Positions 1-6,759 of a stretch of 18,187 nucleotides of DNA are shown here, piece by piece. The translations under genes and the position numbers were made by a program. This DNA is from Microbacteriaceae bacterium (GTDB lineage Bacteria; Actinomycetota; Actinomycetes; Actinomycetales; Microbacteriaceae): assembly GCA_009925875.1 (NCBI GenBank), contig RFQD01000004.1:1-18187 (forward strand), read 5' to 3'. The notes beneath the pieces were generated by a model. The model worked only from the letters and a program-made list of their open reading frames with translations, made no database searches and had not been told where the DNA came from. Within the stretch, counting starts at the first letter, position 1; each line of letters begins with the position of its first letter.

Positions 1-690
1 CGAATACCAGGTTCGCATCATCCCGTCGTTGTCATCGGGACAGACGAGCTGCACGGTTGCCCACCCCTCACGTTGACTGAGGCGCGCCAGCTCGTCGTAG
101 TCATAATCCAGACGGCGAAGGCGACTCCGCGAACCAGCCACAAGCACGGGATGCCAGTTGCCCGACCAACCCACGGCCGGTGGAAACCGCTCGTCGAGGT
201 CGTCTTCATGCCAGTCGAGTGCGTCGAGGAGCTCCACGAGAACGTCCTCGTCTAAAGGAGCAACTGATGTCGGCGGACTGGTCAACGTCGCAGCGTATCC
301 GACCGGCGTGCGCAGAACATCCACGCTGACGAATCCCGCTCTCGTGTGGAACCCGAAGGTGCGCGCCATCGCGTCGCCATAGTCATCCGTCTCGTCGCGT
401 TTACCCCCAGACGACGCGGCGTCGGCGAGAGCAACTCCGGACGCGATTGTGGCGTGTCCGCAGAAATCAATTTCGGCAATCGGGGTGAAATACCGAACAT
501 CAAACTGTTCGGCAGAGTCGGCTCGCTCGCTCAAGAAAGCCGTTTCGGAATAACCGACGTCGGCGGCGATGCGTTGCATGTCGGCATCGCTGAGCATTCG
601 CGCATCCAGAACGACACCGGCTGGATTTCCACCATCGGGATTGTCGGTAAAAGCGGCGTAGCGAAAAACGGTGGGGTTGGTGAGGCTCAC
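1..690 (-). CDS. PhzF-family isomerase/epimerase, C-terminus cut by the window edge
   Basis: Reading the minus strand from GTG at 690 gives 230 uninterrupted codons to the left edge. The start has the PhzF signature: YAAFTDNPDGGNPAGVVLDA (residues 11-30), then YSETAF (47-52) and YFTPIAEIDFCGHATIA (67-83). In PhzF enzymes the Glu of SETAF is the catalytic acid/base, here E49, and the DFCGHAT block (H79) lines the active site. PhzF-fold proteins isomerise or epimerise small metabolites; most chromosomal members outside phenazine operons have no known substrate, and nothing here indicates phenazine synthesis. Family members are usually about 260-300 aa, so the last 30-70 residues are missing. 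A TAA two codons upstream of the GTG, in frame, fixes the start. The GTGA overlap with the stop of the upstream DedA gene suggests translational coupling. Family call is firm; substrate is unknown. Confidence 0.88.
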   Translation of the reverse strand, partial: MSLTNPTVFRYAAFTDNPDGGNPAGVVLDARMLSDADMQRIAADVGYSETAFLSERADSAEQFDVRYFTPIAEIDFCGHATIASGVALADAASSGGKRDETDDYGDAMARTFGFHTRAGFVSVDVLRTPVGYAATLTSPPTSVAPLDEDVLVELLDALDWHEDDLDERFPPAVGWSGNWHPVLVAGSRSRLRRLDYDYDELARLSQREGWATVQLVCPDDNDGMMRTWYS

Positions 691-1460
691 GAGTTATCGT
701 TCGCGTGCTTACCGCGCGGGTTCTGCGTAAAGTCACTCTCGTCGAGAACAAGCGAGTCCGTCGTCGAGCTGACCGGCACCCCGGCTGCGTGACCGTGCCG
801 CTCCCGGCGCGCGGCACGCAAAGTCTGAATGTAATGGAACACACTTGGCACGAGAACAATCAGAATCACCGCGAGCAATACGAGGTCGATGTAATTCTTG
901 ACAAACTCTGCGACCGGCGGGATGTGTCCAACCAAGAACCCGAGATAGGTCAAGCCCGATCCCCACACGAGAGCTCCGACGAGGTTGTACAAGGTGTACT
1001 TGCGCCACGGCATATGCCCCACTCCCGCTGCGATCGGGGCAAAGGTGCGCACAACCGGAACCCAGCGAGCAAAAATCACCGCGAGACCACCAAACCGAAC
1101 GAAGAAAGCGTTGGTGCGTTGCACATTTTTACGACTGAACAATCCGCTGTCACGACGTTCAAAGATTCGGGGTCCGAAGTGGTGACCAATCAGGTATCCC
1201 ACCTCACCGCCCACAAAAGCCGCGCCCGAGATGGAAAGGCAGATCCACCAGATATCGACACCGAAGACGTTCGGTCCGGATGACGCCACAGCCAACACGC
1301 CCGTGGCAATCAACAGCGTGTCTCCGGGAAGAATGAAACCGACGAGCAGGCCCGTTTCGGCAAAAATGATGATGCACACCCCGAGGAGGGCGTAGGCACC
1401 GAACCCATCAATGAGATTGTTGGGATCTAAAAAAGGTATGAGCGCCGAGTGCATGCCCAC
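687..1460 (-). CDS. DedA family membrane protein (SNARE-associated/VTT domain), copy 1
   Basis: Integral membrane protein of about 257 aa. It has the DedA hallmarks: AETGLLVGFILPGDTLLIA, a GGEVGYLIGHHFG re-entrant segment, and FARWVPVVRTFAPIAAGVG before a membrane segment (NLVGALVWG). DedA proteins are linked to undecaprenyl-phosphate or phospholipid flipping and to envelope homeostasis; the transported lipid cannot be assigned here. The reading frame stays open upstream to 1616, but the neighbouring DedA gene ends at 1465. The most likely start is therefore GTG at 1460, with GGAG (1468-1471) 7 nt upstream; ATG at 1454 is the alternative. The C-terminal tail after the last membrane segment is hydrophilic (ARRERHGHAAG and onward). 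The gene overlaps the PhzF-like start by 4 nt and lies 4 nt after the second DedA gene, so the three form an operon. Confidence 0.88.
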   Translation of the reverse strand: MGMHSALIPFLDPNNLIDGFGAYALLGVCIIIFAETGLLVGFILPGDTLLIATGVLAVASSGPNVFGVDIWWICLSISGAAFVGGEVGYLIGHHFGPRIFERRDSGLFSRKNVQRTNAFFVRFGGLAVIFARWVPVVRTFAPIAAGVGHMPWRKYTLYNLVGALVWGSGLTYLGFLVGHIPPVAEFVKNYIDLVLLAVILIVLVPSVFHYIQTLRAARRERHGHAAGVPVSSTTDSLVLDESDFTQNPRGKHANDNS

Positions 1461-1464
1461 AAGG

Positions 1465-2106
1465 CTACTCCGTGCCCGATGACGAGTCGGTGCGCAGTGC
1501 GCGCGCCTCGGCACGGTCTCGGCGCCACGTGATGATGCCAAAAATGATCGAAGCGGTGATGAACGCTCCGGCGATGACATAAGCGGCCGATTTGACGGCG
1601 GGGATGCTCGCCGCAAAGTATCCCGTCAACGTCAGCCCCACACCCCAGGCGAGAGCACCCACGAGGTTGCTCGTCAAGAACTTGAAATAGTTCATCCGAC
1701 CGATTCCGGCCACCCACGGAACAAAAACGCGAGCCCACGGAATGAATCGGGCGATGACCACGGCCCACCAACCATACGACTGGTAAAACCGATCGGTACG
1801 CGCAATGATGCGTTTCATACGCGGGCCGCTCTTCTTGTCGAGATACGGACCGAGAGCGAGTATCCATATTTCGAGTTGTGGGCTTGCCGCCGTCACTAAA
1901 CCTGAGGCAAACAAGAGCGAGTCGCCCGTGATAAACGGAATGAAGGCTCCCACGAAAAGCCCGGTTCCCGCGAAGACCAGCCCCCACACGGCAAGATAAA
2001 AAATCGCAACGGAAGCCGCGCCGAAAATGGGACCGAGCGAGTTAAACCAGTCGGCGAGCTGGCCGTCAAAGGCGGACGTGTGCAGGGGTAGCGTCAGAGT
2101 TGTCAC
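1465..2106 (-). CDS. DedA family membrane protein, copy 2, shortened middle segment
   Basis: 213 aa with DedA features: TGLFVGAFIPFITGDSLLFA, ARFIPWARVFVPWVAGIG and SNLVGALAWGVGLTLTG. Compared with the neighbouring copy, about 12 residues are missing between LEIW and GPRMKR. The GxxxGYxxGxxxG re-entrant segment is replaced by a short ILALGPYLDKKS stretch, and the conserved Glu of AETGL is Gly. The start is GTG at 2106. It lies one nucleotide after the 3' end of tRNA-Leu and has no Shine-Dalgarno sequence; the next possible in-frame starts would cut into the first membrane segment. Cleavage at the tRNA 3' end would leave an mRNA beginning with C-GUG, so translation is probably nearly leaderless. 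The role is likely envelope lipid handling, as for copy 1; whether this shortened copy is active is unclear. Confidence 0.82.
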   Translation of the reverse strand: MTTLTLPLHTSAFDGQLADWFNSLGPIFGAASVAIFYLAVWGLVFAGTGLFVGAFIPFITGDSLLFASGLVTAASPQLEIWILALGPYLDKKSGPRMKRIIARTDRFYQSYGWWAVVIARFIPWARVFVPWVAGIGRMNYFKFLTSNLVGALAWGVGLTLTGYFAASIPAVKSAAYVIAGAFITASIIFGIITWRRDRAEARALRTDSSSGTE

Positions 2107-2107
2107 G

Positions 2108-2189
2108 TGCGGAAGGAGGGACTTGAACCCTCACGCTCGAAAGCACAGGAACCTAAATCCTGCGTGTCTGCCAATTTCACCACTCCCGC
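2108..2189 (-). tRNA. tRNA-Leu (anticodon UAG)
   Basis: The minus strand folds as a class II tRNA of 82 nt including the discriminator. The acceptor stem GCGGGAG (2189-2183) pairs with CTTCCGC (2115-2109), with one G-U pair. The anticodon arm is CAGGA-TTTAGGT-TCCTG, with TAG as the anticodon. A long variable arm (TGCTTTCGAGCG region) and a T arm with GGTTCAAGTCC follow. The discriminator is A (2108) and no CCA is encoded, so the tail must be added after processing. UAG reads the CUN leucine codons. The DedA start codon begins two bases further on. Confidence 0.95.
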
Positions 2190-2198
2190 GTGGGTTCC

Positions 2199-2204
2199 AT
2201 CCTA
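2199..2204 (-). promoter_or_regulatory. Probable -10 box for tRNA-Leu and the downstream DedA/PhzF operon
   Basis: TAGGAT on the minus strand lies 9 nt upstream of the mature tRNA 5' end, as expected for a tRNA promoter. It matches the TAnnnT pattern. No good -35 was found at 17-18 nt. If correct, the three protein genes downstream are transcribed through the tRNA. Confidence 0.45.
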
Positions 2205-2234
2205 AATCGCTGTGCCGTGTGACCCATTCGCGCC

Positions 2235-2240
2235 TATTCT
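2235..2240 (+). promoter_or_regulatory. Probable -10 box giving a leaderless acyltransferase mRNA
   Basis: TATTCT ends 6 nt before ATG 2247, which would place transcription start at or next to the start codon. There is no Shine-Dalgarno sequence in front of this ATG. Leaderless mRNAs are common in Actinobacteria. The -35 region is weak. Confidence 0.4.
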
Positions 2241-2246
2241 GATTTG

Positions 2247-3383
2247 ATGACGCATGGCGGACGATTCGTCGCACTGGATGGACTTCGAGGACTTGCGGCA
2301 CTCGGCGTGCTCTCCTTTCACGTTGTCGTTTTCGCGACCAGTGATTACCCTCAGCTCGACTCCCTCTACTTGTGTGTGGACTTCTTTTTCGTGCTGAGCG
2401 GGTTCGTTTTGTTGCCGAGCATGCCGCGGCAACGTGCCGGAGCAGGACGCGCTTCCGCCACTTTCATTCTGAAGCGCGTGTTCCGGTTTTGGCCACTCGT
2501 GATTGCGGCGATTGCACTGGCCCTGGTGCTGTTGGCCATCGAGCGCCAGGTGATGCTCGACCGGGGAAGTTTCGACGTGCCCTATGGGAGCCTGGCCGGG
2601 CAAGCACCACTGCACCAGGTCGGCATCGTCGTGGCGGCCCTCTTGTTGCTGCAAATTTTCATTGCTCCAGCCATGGACATGAATGTTCCACTGTGGAGTC
2701 TCTCGGCGGAGTGGTTTGCGAACCTTATTTTCACTCCCGCAACCCTGACTCGATGGGCGTGGGGAATTCTCGACGTCATCGTGGTCGGTTACATATTGCT
2801 GTGGCATGGACTCACCACGGACACGAGTTTCATCGACGCGTCAGGTCCAATTCGTGGCACCGAGGCGCTCGGCAGGGCGCTCATCGGATTCGGTTTTGGG
2901 CTTCTCCTTCGCCTCAATTTTGATCGACTTTCGCGCTGGCGGAATTGGTGGCTGCTCGCAATTGCGATTGCTGCCGTGGCATCGTTTTACTTCATCGAAA
3001 AAGATTGGCACTGGGATTCCTACCGCTACGCCATCACGTATTTTGCTGCGCCGGTTTTTGCCTTTCTTATTCTTCAGGTGTCTCGTTTCAACGTCGACCC
3101 CGCTCGACGGTGGGGGCGATTCTTGGAGTTCGCCGGCGCCATGTCCTTTGGTGTCTACGTCTTTCACGTTCCTTTGATTCAATTCATCAATGTCGTCTTG
3201 GGAACCCCGCACGGCCGATTGCCGGCGAGTAAGTGGATTGTCTTCTTCGTGAGCGAGGGCGTCGGAGTGACCGTCGCGTGCATTGCGCTCACCGTCTTCC
3301 TTCGCTGGGCGTGGGAACGGCCGATTCAACGGTGGGGTGCGCGTCTCATCCAACGCATTTCACCTCGATCTGGGGATAACTAA
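2247..3383 (+). CDS. Acyltransferase family 3 (OafA/YrhL-like) membrane protein
   Basis: 378 aa with about ten hydrophobic segments. The N-terminal signature FVALDGLRGLAALGVLSFHV (residues 8-27) contains the catalytic His candidate H25. Further family motifs are FFFVLSGFVLL, VPLWSLSAEWF, and a C-terminal MSFGVYVFHVPLI. Family 3 acyltransferases move acyl groups (acetyl, succinyl and others) across the membrane onto extracytoplasmic glycans, lipids or antibiotics; the acceptor here is unknown. ATG 2247 was preferred over TTG at 2244 because TATTCT sits 6 nt upstream, pointing to a leaderless transcript. It diverges from tRNA-Leu, and tadA begins 35 nt after its end. A second family member is at 9106-10200. 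Confidence 0.88.
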   Translation: MTHGGRFVALDGLRGLAALGVLSFHVVVFATSDYPQLDSLYLCVDFFFVLSGFVLLPSMPRQRAGAGRASATFILKRVFRFWPLVIAAIALALVLLAIERQVMLDRGSFDVPYGSLAGQAPLHQVGIVVAALLLLQIFIAPAMDMNVPLWSLSAEWFANLIFTPATLTRWAWGILDVIVVGYILLWHGLTTDTSFIDASGPIRGTEALGRALIGFGFGLLLRLNFDRLSRWRNWWLLAIAIAAVASFYFIEKDWHWDSYRYAITYFAAPVFAFLILQVSRFNVDPARRWGRFLEFAGAMSFGVYVFHVPLIQFINVVLGTPHGRLPASKWIVFFVSEGVGVTVACIALTVFLRWAWERPIQRWGARLIQRISPRSGDN

Positions 3384-3418
3384 AAGCGACCGTTGCGGGG
3401 TACAGCAAGAATTCGACG

Positions 3419-4798
3419 GTGTCCAGCGAATCTCTCCTCTTGCCCAAGCAAGTTCGTCTTTCTACGACCCTCGTCTCGGTTGTTCGGGCTGTTCGCGAAC
3501 GGCTCTCTAGCGAAGCCGATCAACTCAGCGATCGTTCCGCATCGGACAACGATGTCGACGACATCGACGCCATCGACGCCGCGGTCAGACGCGAACTCGC
3601 TTACCGGGTCAACTCTGGTGACATCACGAGCACGGAGCAGGATGAGCTCATCGATCGAGCGCGTGCCGAGATCTCCGGTTTCGGTGCGTTGCAAGCGTTT
3701 CTTGACGATCCGAGCGTCGAAGAAATCTGGATCAATTCTCCGACCGACATCTTTATCGCGCGGGGCGGTGTGGCCGAGAGCACCGACTTGTCATTGGAGC
3801 CCGGACAGATCCGCGAACTCGTTGAGCGAATGCTGAGATCTACGGGCCGACGCGTCGATTTGTCGACACCCTTCGTCGACGCATCGCTCCCCGACGGCTC
3901 GCGTCTGCACGTGGCGATACCCGATGTCACGCGGAAATACTGGTCCGTGAACATCCGCAAATTCTCCCGCAGCATTGTGACCATGGCTGACTTGGTGGAG
4001 CGGGAATCACTCACGGCACAGGCGGCGGAATTTCTTCAACGATGCGTGCGCGCTCGCGCCAACATTCTGGTGTCCGGAGGAACCCAGGCCGGAAAGACGA
4101 CCCTGCTCAACGCCGTGTTGTCGTGTGCACGCGAGACCGATCGCATTGTCACCGTGGAGGAAACATTCGAACTCGATATCCGCGCACGAGACGTCGTCGG
4201 AATGCAGTGTCGGCAAGCAAATTTGGAAGGCGTCGGCGAGATTGGGTTGAGAAGGCTCATTAAAGAAGCCCTACGCATGCGTCCCGATCGATTGGTGGTG
4301 GGTGAGGTGCGCGAGGCGGAAAGTCTCGATCTCCTCATCGCGCTGAACAGTGGGCTGCCCGGTTCCTGCTCGATTCACGCGAATAGTGCCGACGACGCGT
4401 TGACAAAGCTCTGCACCTTGCCACTTTTGGCCGGCCGAAACATTGATTCATCATTCGTCGTCCCCACCGTCGCGGGCTGCATCGACCTCGTCGTTCACTG
4501 CGAGCTCGCCGAGACGGGAGTCCGACGTGTGCGTGAGATTGTTGCCACGACTGGTCGCGTAGTCGACGCGCGTGTCGAAACGATTTCCATTTTCCAGCGG
4601 GTTGACGGTGTCCTTGTGTGGACAGGATGCACGCCCCACCGACTCGACCTTGGCGGTGTTCACGACCTGTCCGGCGTGCCCGACCTGTCCGGCGTGCCCG
4701 AAATGTCCGGCGTGCCCGGCGCTGACATCAGAGACGAGGGCTCGATTCTCGGCGAGGAAATATCCGTGCCGTTCAGTGATCGGCACATCACACGATGA
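3419..4798 (+). CDS. tadA: Tad/Flp pilus assembly ATPase TadA (CpaF family)
   Basis: 459 aa secretion ATPase that powers Flp (Tad) pilus assembly at the cytoplasmic face of the membrane. Motifs in order: N-terminal all-alpha region to about residue 95; the CpaF motif DDPSVEEIWINSP (96-108); Walker A GGTQAGKTT (220-228, K226); Asp box TVEETFELD (245-253); Walker B region RLVVGEVRE (291-299); His box GLPGSCSIHANS (312-323, H320). All catalytic elements are present. The C-terminus carries four hexapeptide repeats of the type D-L-S-G-V-P (about residues 410-433), which are not part of the family core. The start is GTG 3419, with only a weak ribosome binding site. The stop overlaps tadB by 4 nt (ATGA). 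No CpaE/TadZ-like gene precedes it; an acyltransferase lies there instead. Confidence 0.92.
   Translation: MSSESLLLPKQVRLSTTLVSVVRAVRERLSSEADQLSDRSASDNDVDDIDAIDAAVRRELAYRVNSGDITSTEQDELIDRARAEISGFGALQAFLDDPSVEEIWINSPTDIFIARGGVAESTDLSLEPGQIRELVERMLRSTGRRVDLSTPFVDASLPDGSRLHVAIPDVTRKYWSVNIRKFSRSIVTMADLVERESLTAQAAEFLQRCVRARANILVSGGTQAGKTTLLNAVLSCARETDRIVTVEETFELDIRARDVVGMQCRQANLEGVGEIGLRRLIKEALRMRPDRLVVGEVREAESLDLLIALNSGLPGSCSIHANSADDALTKLCTLPLLAGRNIDSSFVVPTVAGCIDLVVHCELAETGVRRVREIVATTGRVVDARVETISIFQRVDGVLVWTGCTPHRLDLGGVHDLSGVPDLSGVPEMSGVPGADIRDEGSILGEEISVPFSDRHITR
4646..4717 (+). repeat. Four tandem 18-bp repeats inside the 3' end of tadA
   Basis: Two units at 4664-4681 and 4682-4699 are identical (GACCTGTCCGGCGTGCCC). 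The third, 4700-4717, differs at two positions near its start (GAAATG), and a degenerate fourth copy precedes them at 4646-4663. The unit is a multiple of three, so unit gain or loss keeps the frame and changes the number of hexapeptides (DLGGVH, DLSGVP, DLSGVP, EMSGVP). Confidence 0.9.
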
Positions 4799-5718
4799 AT
4801 CTTTCAGCAGCCGTGATCGCACTCGGGCTCGCAAGCGGAGCTCTCCTCATCGTGTCTCCAACTCTGTGGCCTCGAACACGAAACAACGAGGTTCTCGATG
4901 CCTCCGACGTTCACCTTTCCGACGATCATCCGGCACGCAGCACTGTCGGTGGATCACTTCGACGCCGTGCGCGACGATTGCTCGACAACGCGGGGTTTGC
5001 GCGAGTTCGACTGAGAAACGTCATTGCGCTCAATGTATTGCTGATGCTGGTTGTGGCGGGACTCGTTGTGCTTCTGTCGCCAGTCTGGGTTTTGGCCGTG
5101 TGCGCTGCCGCCGTGAGTGGAGCGGCGCCATGGCTGTATCTCATGAATCGCAGGTCACGACGGGCGAACGAACGAGCGGCGATGTGGCCGGATGTCGCGG
5201 ACACGCTGATTTCGCACATCCGGGCTGGTCGCAGCATCGTAGAGGCGGTCTCGGCATTGGGCGAAACGTTTCCGGGTTCTATCGGAACGGGGGCTCGGGG
5301 CTTTGGCGAGCGCACTCAGTCATCCGCCAATGTGACGCAGTGTTTGCACGAACTCAAAGCTGAGTGGGCTGATCCGGCGGGTGACCGCATCATCGAGGCA
5401 TTGCGAGTCACGCGGGACGTTGGGGGGACGCGCTTGACGACGGTCTTGCGGGAACTTTCTCGAACACTTCGGCGTGACCTTGCGGTGAGACGTGAAATCA
5501 TCGCGAAACAGAGTTGGATTCGTGTCGCCGCGGGCATCGGTGCGGCGGCCCCGTGGGTCGTCGTGCTCTTGCTCGCGTCTCGACCAGAAGCGGTGACGGC
5601 GTATCAGAGCGTTGCGGGCGCGACACTCATTTGCGGAGGGCTGGCGCTGTCAGCCGTCGCGTATCAGGTCATGATTCGAATCGGCAGACTCAGTCCCGAA
5701 AAGAGGTGGTTCGCGTGA
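4795..5718 (+). CDS. tadB: Tad pilus inner-membrane platform protein TadB
   Basis: 307 aa with a type II secretion F (T2SSF) domain at about residues 130-240, opened by the family motif WPDVADTLISHIRAGRSIVE (131-150). Hydrophobic segments lie at about 3-21, 76-117 (two segments), 245-264 and 272-295. This TM-cytoplasmic-TM layout is that of TadB, which pairs with TadC to form the platform driven by TadA. It starts at ATG 4795 inside the tadA stop (ATGA) and its TGA shares one base with the tadC ATG, so the three are translationally coupled. Length is normal for the family. Confidence 0.88.
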   Translation: MNLSAAVIALGLASGALLIVSPTLWPRTRNNEVLDASDVHLSDDHPARSTVGGSLRRRARRLLDNAGFARVRLRNVIALNVLLMLVVAGLVVLLSPVWVLAVCAAAVSGAAPWLYLMNRRSRRANERAAMWPDVADTLISHIRAGRSIVEAVSALGETFPGSIGTGARGFGERTQSSANVTQCLHELKAEWADPAGDRIIEALRVTRDVGGTRLTTVLRELSRTLRRDLAVRREIIAKQSWIRVAAGIGAAAPWVVVLLLASRPEAVTAYQSVAGATLICGGLALSAVAYQVMIRIGRLSPEKRWFA

Positions 5719-6644
5719 TGTTGAGCGTTGCGCTTGCCATCGTCATTGGCGTGCCGTGTGGCGTTGGCGTGTTTCTCGTGATCACAACCCTCTCGAGTGC
5801 CCTCGAGTCCACCCGCGGGAGGCGCATTGCCCCGTATCTCTCTGACGTGTCGACGGATGCCCACCACGTTGCGGTCTCGGCTGGTGCCGCCGTTGCCCAG
5901 CGACGACCGTTTCGCGCTGCTTTCGAAAAACTGTCTGTGTCCTTGTCGCGTCGCAACATCGCTCACGACTCTGTGCACACGGTTTTGCGCAGGGCGGGGC
6001 GACGCGAGACCCCGTCGGAGTGGACCGGACGACGACTTCTCTGGACGCTCACCGGAGTGATTGCGGGCCTGGTCTCCGGTGTGGGCTACTCGGCGTCGGT
6101 GGCATCGGTCACACCTGCAATTGGCTTTGTTCTTTTGGGCGGTATGGCCGGCTGGTGGCTGCCACTGTGGTGGCTCCGGCGCCAATGTAAAACCCGGGCT
6201 CGGGATCTTGAATCCGAAATGATGTCCGGCCTTGAGCTGCTCGGTCTCTGTCTGGCGGCCGGAGAAGATCTCGTCTCGGCTCTCGCCAGAATTTCGCGCG
6301 CCGGGTCGGGACCCTTCACCCAGGTCATTCGCGAGTCTCTGTCTCGAGTTGATTTGGGTGTCTCGGTGAGTGTGGCGCTGCACGAGCGGGCGGCTCTCGC
6401 CGGCGTGCCGTCATTGAGTCGTGCAATCGAACACATTACGGCGACGCTCGAGCGAGGTACGCCACTTGTCGACGCCGTCAGTGCTCAGGTAGCTGATATC
6501 CGAGAAGAGGCAAAGCAACGTCTCTTGGAGAGTGCGGGCAGAAACGAAGTCCTGATGCTCATCCCGTTAGTTTTTCTTATTCTCCCCGTCACCATTGCCT
6601 TCGCAATATTTCCCGGGCTCATCGCAATTCAGTCGGGATTGTAG
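5718..6644 (+). CDS. tadC: Tad pilus inner-membrane platform protein TadC
   Basis: 308 aa, second platform subunit. Membrane segments are at about 3-25, 108-128, 132-152 and 279-303. The T2SSF domain lies at about 165-275 and includes SGLELLGLCLAAGEDLVSAL (170-189). The start is ATG 5718, or GTG 5715 immediately before it; GAGG at 5703-5706 sits 11 or 8 nt upstream. The adjacent GTG and ATG make the exact start uncertain by one residue. In most tad loci the pilin and TadE/G genes follow here. In this window the rhodopsin follows, and the pilin-like genes appear 6.6 kb later. Confidence 0.87.
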   Translation: MLSVALAIVIGVPCGVGVFLVITTLSSALESTRGRRIAPYLSDVSTDAHHVAVSAGAAVAQRRPFRAAFEKLSVSLSRRNIAHDSVHTVLRRAGRRETPSEWTGRRLLWTLTGVIAGLVSGVGYSASVASVTPAIGFVLLGGMAGWWLPLWWLRRQCKTRARDLESEMMSGLELLGLCLAAGEDLVSALARISRAGSGPFTQVIRESLSRVDLGVSVSVALHERAALAGVPSLSRAIEHITATLERGTPLVDAVSAQVADIREEAKQRLLESAGRNEVLMLIPLVFLILPVTIAFAIFPGLIAIQSGL

Positions 6645-6677
6645 GAATCGCGCGAAAATTTCTTCATCAGCAAATCG

Positions 6678-6706
6678 TGGAAAAATCCTCGCGCAGGGCG
6701 TAGCCT
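6678..6706 (+). promoter_or_regulatory. Candidate promoter of the rhodopsin gene
   Basis: TGGAAA (6678-6683) and TAGCCT (6701-6706) are separated by 17 nt. This would start transcription near 6713 and give a leader of about 47 nt. Both boxes are weak matches, but the rhodopsin has its own terminator and high-expression codon use, so a private promoter in this 115-nt gap is expected. Confidence 0.3.
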
Positions 6707-6759
6707 GACGATAGCCAACACAAATTGTGGCGGTTACATGTGGAAAGGTATCAAGGAAG

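Noticed and set aside
1..690. Phenazine biosynthesis locus
   Set aside because: Only a PhzF-fold protein is present and no other phz gene is nearby; most PhzF-like proteins in Actinobacteria are not phenazine enzymes.
346..792. Open frame of 148 codons on the plus strand
   Set aside because: It lies antisense to the PhzF-like and DedA genes, both of which have clear family motifs; its own translation has no recognisable feature.
687..1616. Long N-terminal extension of DedA copy 1 up to 1616
   Set aside because: The extension would overlap the end of the other DedA gene by 150 nt and encodes Arg/Ser-rich sequence unlike DedA N-termini; GTG 1460 has a ribosome binding site.
4646..4717. CRISPR-like or regulatory repeat array
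   Set aside because: The units are directly adjacent without spacers, in frame with tadA and encode hexapeptides, so they are a coding minisatellite.
4572..5363. Plus-strand frame with Cys-Pro repeats (CPACPTCPACP-like) at its start
   Set aside because: The Cys-Pro pattern is only the tadA 18-bp repeat read in another frame; tadA and tadB explain the region with overlapping ATGA and motifs.
5514..5717. N-terminal extension of TadC starting at 5514
   Set aside because: It overlaps tadB in another frame and carries no TadC-like sequence; the ATG at 5718 next to the tadB stop fits a coupled operon.
5664..6383. Open frame of 239 codons on the minus strand inside tadC
   Set aside because: Antisense shadow of tadC with no motif and no ribosome binding site.
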